Source: JBDNJM01 sp041687755
Lineage (GTDB): Bacteria > Planctomycetota > UBA1135 > GCA-002686595
Reading direction: 5' to 3'
DNA: 64,000 bases
NCBI GenBank assembly: GCA_041687755.1
Contig: JBDNJM010000019.1
Span: forward strand, 29,174 to 93,173
Made by a program: the position numbers and the translations under genes
Part shown: positions 57,831 through 64,000 of the stretch, piece after piece
Layout of the letters: each line of letters opens with the position of its first letter
Numbering within the stretch: position 1 is the first letter of the stretch
The notes under the pieces: model-generated
Database searches by the model: none
What the model was told of the DNA's origin: nothing
The model's input: only the letters and a program-made list of their open reading frames with translations

Positions 57831-58074
57831 CGCAGCTCGTGCCCTGCGGAACCCCTTGGGAGCGCCGCAAATTTTCCGAAGCGCCCTGTTGACGCGAAGC
57901 CGAGGCGCTCTGGTGTCTGCGCCGGTCGTCCGCTTTTCTGGGCGGCCTGAACCCATGCTCTCCGCCGTTCTCACCCTCCCTCGCACCGCGCCTATCGCCA
58001 GCCCTCGGGCTGTCGCGCACGCGCGTCTTGGATCGGTGAAGCCGGTACTCGGCGCCTGCTGTCTACCCCAGTCC

Positions 58075-58161
58075 ATGCTGCATCTCCTCGAGATGCAGAT
58101 GTGGATGACGATGTGGCTCTTCGACCGAGCCGCGCGACGGGGAGCTACCACGTCGGCCTGA
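58075..58161 (+). CDS. Methionine-rich leader peptide (putative attenuator)
   Basis: A 28-codon open frame starting ATG 58075: it begins MLHLLEMQMWMTMWLF and contains five Met in thirteen codons plus two Trp. It lies 48 nt upstream of a strong terminator and 130 nt upstream of the aspartokinase-homoserine dehydrogenase gene that leads to methionine. The first codons form a hairpin with arms CTGCATCTC and GAGATGCAG (58078-58098). This arrangement is that of ribosome-mediated attenuators. No good Shine-Dalgarno is visible before 58075, so initiation at one of the internal ATGs (58093, 58099, 58105, 58111) is also possible. Inference from composition and position. Confidence 0.5.
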   Translation: MLHLLEMQMWMTMWLFDRAARRGATTSA

Positions 58162-58208
58162 GTCCAACCGACTCTTCAGCCGGCACCCGGTCCTGAGGGA
58201 CCGAGGCA

Positions 58209-58254
58209 CAAAGCACCACCGTCGCTGACCAGCGACGGTGGTGCTTTGCTTTTG
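58209..58254 (+). terminator. Intrinsic terminator/attenuator of the aspartate-family operon
   Basis: A perfect 18-bp stem (CAAAGCACCACCGTCGCT, loop GACC, then complement) followed by CTTTT, located between the Met-rich leader and the first structural gene. With no gene ending just upstream, its logical role is conditional termination. The Met/Trp codon stretch at about 58107-58121 (GACGATGTGGCTCTT) resembles the 3' arm and could partly pair with the 5' arm as an antiterminator. Confidence 0.75.
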
Positions 58255-58290
58255 CACCCACCCAAACCCTGGCTCCCAACCGACAATCCC

Positions 58291-60087
58291 ATGACTTCCT
58301 CGAGCTTGAACTTGGCCCACGACTCCAATCCCTTCCAGAGCTCCGGCTCCTCACCGACGTCCCCGCGGCTGAACGCGGCCGCTGCACCGGTAGTGCTGAA
58401 GTTCGGGGGCTCGGTCCTGACCCGCGGCGCGGCGCTCGACCTCGCCGTGGACGAAGTTCACCGCGAGCGAACGCTGGGGCGGCGGGTGATCGCGGTGGTC
58501 TCCGGCCTGGCGGGGCACACGGACGCGCTGCTCGCCGACCTCGCCCGGGCCGGCGATGAGCTGGAGGGGGAGACCCTGGCGGACTACCTCGCGGGAGCCG
58601 AGCGCGAGGCGGCGGCCGGCCTCGGCCAGGCCCTGGAGCGGGCCGGCATCGAGCACTTGACGGCGACGGTGGCGGAGATCGACCTGCGGGCGGTGGGCGA
58701 CTCCTTGGACGCGACTCCGGTGCGGGTGAACGTCGGCCGGATCGAGGAGCTGTTGGCGGAGCGCGGCGTGCTCGTTCTGCCGGGCTTCGAGGCGCTGGGA
58801 GACAGCGGGCGCTCGGTGTTGCTCGGCCGCGGCGGTTCGGATCTTACGGCGGTCTTCTTGGCGGCGGAACTCGGCGCTGAGCTGCGGCTGCTGAAGGACA
58901 CCGGCGCGGTCTACGAGCGCGATCCGCGCGTGCTGGGGCCGGCGCCCAAGCCACTGGCGGCATTGACCTGGCGCACGGCGGCGCAGGTCGGCGGTGACTT
59001 GATCCAGCCCAAGGCGCTGGCGCTCGCTGAAGCGCGCGGGCTCGAGTTCATCGTCGCGGGGCTCGGTGCGCCGCGTGGAACCCGCGTCGGCGAGGGCCCG
59101 AGCCGGCTCGCGGCGGAGGCCTCGGTCGCGCCGTGCCGGATCGCGATCGCGGGCCTCGGAACGGTCGGCGGCGGGGTGCTGCGGCGGCTGCTCGGCTATC
59201 GCGAAGCCTTCCACTTGGTCGGCGTGCTGGTGCGCGACCCGGAACTTCCGCGGCCGGTGACTCTGGCGCGGGAGGCCTACGTTGGATCGGGGCCGGAGCT
59301 GCTCGACCGGGGACCGGACATCCTGATCGAGCTGATCGGCGACGACGGCGTTGCGACGCCCCTGGTCGAGGCGGCCCTCGAGCGTGGCATTCACGTGGTG
59401 ACCGCGAACAAGCAGGCGCTGGCCAAGGACGGCGCGCGGCTGCGGGCTGCGGCGGCGAGGGGAGCGGCGCGGCTGCTGCACTCCGCGGCGGCCGGCGGCG
59501 TGGTGCCGGTGCTCGAGGCGGCGGAGCGGCTTGCCGGGACCGGAGTGACCCGGGTCGAGGCGGTGCTCAATGGCACCTGCAATGCGATCTTCGGTGAGCT
59601 GGAGGACGGGCGTTCGTTCGAGGAGGCGTTGACCGAAGCCCAGCGAGTCGGGCTCGCGGAGGCGGATCCGAGCCTTGATCTTTCGGGGCTCGACGCGGCC
59701 TACAAGCTGGTCTTGATCGCGCACGAGCTGTTCGGCGAGCGGCTGGAGCCGGGGGAAGTCGTGCGCCAACCGTTCGCGGCCGATACGGCCCGTCGCACGC
59801 AGAAGGTTGCGCGTGCGGGCGGCAAGGTGCGGCAGGTCGCGCACCTCGAACGGCTTAAGGACGGCTCCCTCGAGGCCGTCGTGCGCTTCGAGCAGCTCGA
59901 GCGCGACTCGGTTCTGCTGCCGTTGAACGGGCCGCAGAACGTGGCGCGATTCTATGCGGGAGGGGACCTGGTGGACGAGGTGCGCGGGGCCGGCGCGGGG
60001 CGCTGGCCGACCGCGACGGCGGTGCTGGGCGATCTGTTGAAGCTGCGCCGCGAGCGCTGTCCCGAGGGCGTCGAACCCCCCGCCTGA
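58291..60087 (+). CDS. Bifunctional aspartokinase / homoserine dehydrogenase, no ACT domain
   Basis: A 598-residue fusion. Residues 34-260 are an amino-acid-kinase domain (VVLKFGGSVL with Lys-Phe-Gly-Gly at 37-40, and SVLLGRGGSDLTAVFLAAELGAELRLLKDTGAVYERDPRV). From about 283 comes homoserine dehydrogenase: Rossmann GLGTVGGG at 288-295, catalytic VVTANKQALAKDG, NGTCNAIFGELEDG and EADPSLDLSGLDAAYKLVLIA. The usual fusion has two ACT domains between the parts that bind threonine or lysine; here the spacer is about 25 residues, so no ACT domain is present and feedback control must be elsewhere. ATG 58291 is preferred over 58246. First gene of the operon. Confidence 0.9.
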   Translation: MTSSSLNLAHDSNPFQSSGSSPTSPRLNAAAAPVVLKFGGSVLTRGAALDLAVDEVHRERTLGRRVIAVVSGLAGHTDALLADLARAGDELEGETLADYLAGAEREAAAGLGQALERAGIEHLTATVAEIDLRAVGDSLDATPVRVNVGRIEELLAERGVLVLPGFEALGDSGRSVLLGRGGSDLTAVFLAAELGAELRLLKDTGAVYERDPRVLGPAPKPLAALTWRTAAQVGGDLIQPKALALAEARGLEFIVAGLGAPRGTRVGEGPSRLAAEASVAPCRIAIAGLGTVGGGVLRRLLGYREAFHLVGVLVRDPELPRPVTLAREAYVGSGPELLDRGPDILIELIGDDGVATPLVEAALERGIHVVTANKQALAKDGARLRAAAARGAARLLHSAAAGGVVPVLEAAERLAGTGVTRVEAVLNGTCNAIFGELEDGRSFEEALTEAQRVGLAEADPSLDLSGLDAAYKLVLIAHELFGERLEPGEVVRQPFAADTARRTQKVARAGGKVRQVAHLERLKDGSLEAVVRFEQLERDSVLLPLNGPQNVARFYAGGDLVDEVRGAGAGRWPTATAVLGDLLKLRRERCPEGVEPPA

Positions 60088-60131
60088 CTCCGCTTCACGA
60101 TCCCATCCACCACGTACAGAACGACGAGCTC

Positions 60132-60335
60132 ATGTCCTCCACGAACGACCCTCTCGACTCAACCGAACACGCCGTGCACCTCGACACGGCCTGCCTGCAC
60201 CCGGGCCAGGTGCCCGACCAGGTCTACGCGACCTCGAGCTTCGTGTCCGATGACGCCCAGCAAGCGGCCGACCTGATCGCGGGTCTTGACCAGGCCCTCC
60301 CCCGCGCCGCGGCCGCTCTCGAGGTGACGGTCTGA
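60132..60335 (+). pseudogene. Remnant of a metY-like gene with a large internal deletion
   Basis: A 67-residue open frame. Its first part, HLDTACLHPGQVPDQVYATSSFVSDDAQQAADL, resembles the N terminus of PLP-dependent O-acetylhomoserine sulfhydrylases (TLALHAGQ...PIYQTTSFVFDDAEHAADLF), and its end, DLIAGLDQALPRA, resembles their C terminus (DDLIADLDQAL). The whole catalytic core, including the PLP lysine, is missing. Its TGA overlaps the metX ATG (TGATG), so coupling is kept. It lies exactly where metY would be expected. An assembly collapse or a true deletion are both possible. Confidence 0.5.
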
Positions 60336-61408
60336 TGGCGGGTGCGCCGCAGGTTCCGCCGGGTGCTCGCCTCTTAGCGGTTGCCGACGCCAGCACCCCG
60401 TTGCTGCTCGAGGGCGGCGGGGAGCTAAGCCATGTCGAGCTCGCCTACGAGACCTGCGGCGCGCTGAATGCGGACGGCTCGAATGCCGTCCTGATCTGCC
60501 ACGCCCTAACCGGTGACAGCCACGCGGCCGCGCATCCAGACAATCCGGAGCCCGGCTGGTGGGAGACGCTCGTGGGTCCAGGGCGCGCGGTGGACTCAGG
60601 ACGCTGGTTCGTCGTCACGCCGAATCTGTTGGGGAGCTGTTACGGCAGCACCGGCCCGGCGGGGGACTTCGAGTTCCCGTCGCTCACGGTGGCCGACCAA
60701 ACGGCCGCGATCCTGCGCCTGCTGGACGCCCTCGGGCTCGACCGGCTGCACGCGGTGCTCGGCGGCTCGGTGGGCGGCATGCACGCGCTCGAGCTGGCGA
60801 CGTCGGCGCCCGAGCGCGTCGCGCACCTCGCCGCGATAGGGACGGGGCCGCACCTCGACGCCTGGGGCCTGGCCCACACCGCCATCCAGCGGGCGGCGCT
60901 CGAGCTCGGCGAGGCCGGCCTGGGCCTCGCGCGCCAGATCGCGCACCTGACCTATCGCAGCCGCGAGTCATTCGAGCGGCGCTTCGGCCGTGAGCGCGAG
61001 CCGCGCAGCGGGTCATTCCAGGTCGAGCGCTACCTGGCGCACAAGCGCGACGCGTTCGTGCGACGCTTCGATCCGGCGAGCTACGCGCTCCTGACCCGGG
61101 CGATGGAGCGCTATGACCTCGGCGGGGGAGATGCGGTCGCGGCCTTCGCGCGCGCCCGGGCGAGAGTCTTCGTCGCGGGCTTCGAGTCGGACCTGTTGTA
61201 TCCGGTCGGACAGTCGGTCGAGCTAGCTGCGGCTGCGCGCACCGCCGGCCGTGACGTGCAGCTGCATCGCTTCGAGTCTCCGGAAGGGCACGATGCGTTC
61301 CTGCTGCCGCATCCGGAGCTGGCGGCGGCGCTCGCCGAGTTTCTCGAAGGGGTGCCGCGCGAGCTGCGCCTGCACCCCGCCCTCCAAGACCCGAACCGAG
61401 ACGTCTGA
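60335..61408 (+). CDS. metX: Homoserine O-acetyltransferase MetX
   Basis: A 357-residue alpha/beta-hydrolase-fold acyltransferase that activates homoserine for methionine synthesis. Blocks: VLICHALTGDSHAA, the nucleophile Ser in VLGGSVGGMHALELA (GGSVGG), TPNLLGSCYGSTGP, the acidic residue in AGFESDLLYPVGQSVEL and the catalytic His in ESPEGHDAFLLP. Acyl specificity (acetyl vs succinyl) cannot be read by eye. It overlaps the metY remnant by one base and the next gene by one base. Confidence 0.95.
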   Translation: MAGAPQVPPGARLLAVADASTPLLLEGGGELSHVELAYETCGALNADGSNAVLICHALTGDSHAAAHPDNPEPGWWETLVGPGRAVDSGRWFVVTPNLLGSCYGSTGPAGDFEFPSLTVADQTAAILRLLDALGLDRLHAVLGGSVGGMHALELATSAPERVAHLAAIGTGPHLDAWGLAHTAIQRAALELGEAGLGLARQIAHLTYRSRESFERRFGREREPRSGSFQVERYLAHKRDAFVRRFDPASYALLTRAMERYDLGGGDAVAAFARARARVFVAGFESDLLYPVGQSVELAAAARTAGRDVQLHRFESPEGHDAFLLPHPELAAALAEFLEGVPRELRLHPALQDPNRDV

Positions 61409-62478
61409 TGAACCTCCTGCACAGCAAGGCCCGCGTCGGTGTCGTCGGGGCCTCGGGCCTCGTGGGCGAAGAGCTGTTGGGGCTGCTCGAGGCGGCCGGT
61501 CTGCCCCCAGGCAGTCTCCAGGCCTGGGTCTCCCCGACCTCTCCGGCCCGGGATCTACGGTATGGAGAGGGCGTCGTCCGAGCGTGCCCCCTTCCGGGCG
61601 CGCTCAAGCCCGGCAGCCTGGACTTGCTCTTCCTCTGCGCGAGCGCCGAGGTCTCCGAGTACCTCCGCCCCACGGCGGAAGGTGCAGCTCGATTCATCGT
61701 GGACTGCAGCTCGCGCTACCGGCTGGATGCGGGCGTCCCGCTCGTCGTCCCCGAGATTAACGGCGATCGGCTCGACGTCCCTGACGTCCGCTTCGTCGCG
61801 AGCCCGAACTGCACGACTACCCTGGTCGCGCTAGCCCTAGAGCCGCTGCGACGCGCCTTTGGCTTGACTCGCATATCCGTTGCCAGCTATCAGGCTATCA
61901 GCGGCGCGGGTCGAGCTGCGCGCGACGCGCTCCTGCGCGACACTCGCACCGCTCTAGAGCACGCGGAGGGGGTGCCCGCGCTCGACCCTTCCGCTCTGGC
62001 CTTCAACGTCTTCTCTCATGACTCGTCCGTGGACCCCGCGAGCGGGTTCAACGGCGAAGAGCGTAAATTAGTGCAGGAGACCCGCCGCCTGTTCGAGCAG
62101 CCGACCCTCGAGGTCCACGCCACCTGCATGCGTGTTCCCACTTTGCGTGCCCACGTGGCAGCGATACAGTTCCGCCTCGGCGAGCCAGCGACGGAGCCCA
62201 GTCTCCGCACCGCACTCGGCGGCTCCCTTGGTCTCGAACTCGTCGACGACCGCGAGGGCGGCCAGTTCCCGACCGCCGTCGCTGCGACGGGTCGCCACGA
62301 GATCTTGGTCGGCCGCCTGCGCCCCGCTAGCCTCGGCGCCGACCCGCTGGCCGAACACGAGGAGTGGGCTCTGCTGGTGGCTGGAGACCAACTCCTGAAG
62401 GGAGCCGCGCTGAACGCGTTCCAGGTCGGGGAGGCGCTGGTCCAAAGCCGTACGCGACGCAGAGGACATGCCTACTAG
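61408..62478 (+). CDS. asd: Aspartate-semialdehyde dehydrogenase
   Basis: A 356-residue enzyme of the aspartate pathway, reducing aspartyl phosphate to the semialdehyde. Signature parts: N-terminal VGVVGASGLVGEELLGLLE, the catalytic Cys in FVASPNCTTTLVALAL, ASYQAISGAGRAARDALL, and HATCMRVPTLRAHVAAIQF. ATG at 61408 overlaps the metX stop. With the aspartokinase-homoserine dehydrogenase and metX it gives an aspartate-to-acetylhomoserine operon. Confidence 0.95.
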   Translation: MNLLHSKARVGVVGASGLVGEELLGLLEAAGLPPGSLQAWVSPTSPARDLRYGEGVVRACPLPGALKPGSLDLLFLCASAEVSEYLRPTAEGAARFIVDCSSRYRLDAGVPLVVPEINGDRLDVPDVRFVASPNCTTTLVALALEPLRRAFGLTRISVASYQAISGAGRAARDALLRDTRTALEHAEGVPALDPSALAFNVFSHDSSVDPASGFNGEERKLVQETRRLFEQPTLEVHATCMRVPTLRAHVAAIQFRLGEPATEPSLRTALGGSLGLELVDDREGGQFPTAVAATGRHEILVGRLRPASLGADPLAEHEEWALLVAGDQLLKGAALNAFQVGEALVQSRTRRRGHAY

Positions 62479-62566
62479 GCTGTGGGCTCCGCAAGCTAGA
62501 GCTCCCCCCCCCCTCTATATTGTGATACGTGTTCCGGGCATTCCTCAGGCTGTTGACTCGCATGCC

Positions 62567-63829
62567 TCAGGGATATGCGCCTGTAGAGCCGGGCCAGCCG
62601 TCATGCAGTTTGAAGGTCGCTGCTGGGTCATATGGCCCGCTTCGTCGGAGCAGCCCCTCACCCGCGATTTCTGGACCATATTGATCAAAAGGGAGCCCAT
62701 TCTCTTTCGAGTTGGTGGATCATGGGTTGTTGATCGTGAATATATCGTGCCTGCCCAGCGTCCAGGGGTGCAGCTTGAGGGCGACCAAGACTGTGCATAA
62801 CCCTGTGCTGCGTGGCTGCGCAGCACACCCGAAGACTCCGTCGCCTGACCGGGACCACGTCGAAGGGCCGGGGCTCCTGCCGACGGGGAAGGAGACCTGC
62901 TGGGGTCCTAGGAGTGCGTCTTCAACATCTCTCCTGGAGATAAAGTCTCCTTGGAGATTGAGCGCGATAGTCAGCGGGTGCTCGAGGTTTCCGTATCGGC
63001 TCTTCTTCTTCTTGATGGAGTTCTTAATGCGATCCGCAGCTTCTGACCAAACCGCAGCGCCAGTCGTGTAGCCGATGATCCTTGAGCTTTCCTCGTGGGT
63101 GATTTCCTCGTCCGGGGGGATCGTAAATGCCTGAAACGTGAGGGACCAACCGCTCCTTGCCCACTGAAGCGAGGGAGCCTTCTCTTCTGCGGGGGCTGCG
63201 AATCTCCCCTCAGCTCTGGTGGCTAGGTCCTGAAGCCAGACGTTTAGTTCTCCTATCAGGTGTTGGCCGGGCGCCGCATTGGGTCCAATCTCTTCTACGT
63301 CGAGTCCAAGAATGAATTCTTCGCTTCGGACATTCTTGTTAATGCTGTCTAGGAGGGTCTCGAGACGTGACTGCTCTGACTCGCTTTCCTTGCTGGAATC
63401 CCAGGCGATTCGTGCCTCGACGTACGAGGCATATTGTCCCCGCCTGACGAGGAAGTCTGGTCTCTTGGGAGACTCGTTTACCTCGGGGTGAACTTGCACC
63501 GAGAATCCGCTGCGCGTCAGGGCGGTGTATAAGATTAACTCCCATAAGGCACCATTAAATTGCCTGTCATCCTTAATGCGCATTCGGGACGATAGCTCTT
63601 GCCCGTGCATTTTAGGGAAATCCCCCAGTAACTCCCCGAGTACGCTTCTCACCGCCTGGATGTCGTTCCTGGTGCTCCTGTTGAGGTACTCCCATGTGCT
63701 CATCCCGTATGGTGATGGGCCTGAAAGCGGGGCTGCCTTGGTATCGAAAAGCTGGGGGGCATATTCACTGGGGCTAGTTTGCGGCCTTGGTTGGCGATGA
63801 CAGAGACCCGGCTTTCGAGGATGGGGCAT
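62567..63829 (-). CDS. Orphan protein with PD-(D/E)XK nuclease-like fold, interrupted by in-frame TGA
   Basis: From ATG 63829 the frame gives 369 residues and ends at a TGA at 62720-62722 in TINNP-stop-STNSKENGLPFD, then continues in frame to a stop at 62567 (420 residues if read through). In relatives I recall, this place reads HNPW, so TGG to TGA is likely. The core has RPDFLVRRGQYASYVEARIAW, the PD...E-x-R/K pattern of restriction-like nucleases, after LYTALTRSGFSVQVHP. ATG 63703 (before STWEYLNRST) is an alternative start. GC is clearly lower (about 55%) than elsewhere, and an IS256-type element follows, so the gene is probably acquired. A defence role is possible but unproven. Confidence 0.6.
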
Positions 63830-63879
63830 TATCCATAGATAGAGCAACAGTTGGTCTGCAAATCCGAGGTGCGGCGTTG

Positions 63880-64000
63880 TCAGTCGGACTCCATGGAGAG
63901 GTAGACGCGGCCTGCCTCCCATTCGTCGGAGGTCTCGGCCGGAAGGGCGGTCAGGAGGCGCAGCGCGCTGGCCTCATTGGGGAAGATGGATGCGACGCGA
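63880..64000 (-). mobile_element. IS256-family transposase, C-terminal end (cut by window edge)
   Basis: From 63999 leftward the minus strand reads RVASIFPNEASALRLLTALPAETSDEWEAGRVYLSMESD and then TGA at 63880-63882. This matches the C terminus of IS256/mutator-type DDE transposases (IFPNEAS...R...EISDEW...YL.ME). Only the last 39 residues lie in the window; the catalytic DDE residues are outside. It marks a mobile element next to the lower-GC orphan gene. Confidence 0.8.

Noticed and set aside
57831..58290. SAM riboswitch upstream of the methionine operon
   Set aside because: No SAM-I, SAM-II or SAM-IV core motifs recognised; the Met-rich frame plus terminator explains the region better.
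34944..63829. Stop-codon recoding (UGA or UAG read as an amino acid)
   Set aside because: Both codons are also used as normal stops throughout, including in 4-bp gene overlaps, and no selenocysteine hairpin or pyrrolysine gene is seen. Point errors or nonsense mutations are more likely.

Overview
The window is a very GC-rich (roughly 70%) bacterial chromosome segment, best explained as an uncultured member of the Planctomycetota. Support comes from the density of secreted orphan proteins (SBBP-type beta-propeller, parallel beta-helix, metzincin protease, DUF1570-type peptidase, HEAT-repeat protein). Three of them end in a similar C-terminal domain of a kind common in that phylum. Housekeeping genes (clpB, recN, pdxJ, rsmD, metX, asd, manA, an RluB-type synthase, tRNA-Leu) show it is core chromosome, not a plasmid or phage. 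Phylum is inferred from gene content only; there is no rRNA here.

Layout. 1-8.2 kb: thioesterase, B3/B4-domain protein, peroxidase lipoprotein, a fasciclin / RskA-type anti-sigma / ECF sigma operon, a CarH-type B12 photoreceptor repressor followed by an FAD amine-oxidase-like enzyme and a membrane protein. 8.2-11 kb: a second sigma / regulator / secretin-N-domain operon. 11-20.6 kb: FAD reductase, tRNA-Leu, ClC channel, archaeal-type ATPase, GT-C membrane protein, HEAT-repeat protein. 20.7-31.5 kb: lemA pair and a block of secreted proteins. 31.6-42 kb: clpB, lipoproteins, pdxJ, rsmD, 2OG oxygenase, secreted S33 hydrolase. 42-52.4 kb: PadR-ABC exporter operon, secreted orphans, recN, manA, pseudouridine synthase. 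52.5-57.8 kb: beta-helix protein, M16 peptidase pair, NmrA-like protein. 57.8-62.5 kb: aspartate-family (homoserine/methionine) operon. 62.5-64 kb: lower-GC tail with a nuclease-fold orphan and the end of an IS256-type transposase.

The most interesting signal is upstream of the aspartate-family operon: a 28-codon open frame with five Met codons in its first thirteen positions, followed by a perfect 18-bp terminator hairpin, directly before an aspartokinase-homoserine dehydrogenase fusion that lacks ACT domains. This looks like methionine-controlled transcription attenuation replacing allosteric control. Within the operon, the gene between thrA-like and metX has been reduced to what looks like the two ends of a metY gene.

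Second, intergenic spaces carry several families of palindromic repeats: a stop-codon-anchored hairpin element in three copies (after the peroxidase, ClC and recN genes), a 150-nt near-perfect palindrome with a shorter relative 0.7 kb away, and a duplicated 14-bp-stem hairpin between convergent genes. A textbook sigma-54 promoter lies in front of clpB and a strong palindromic operator in front of padR.

Caution: at least ten single-base frameshifts or in-frame stops interrupt otherwise well conserved genes, several in G/C homopolymers or a CG repeat. This is more than expected from real decay and suggests uncorrected sequencing errors; affected genes are listed as one CDS with the break positions given.
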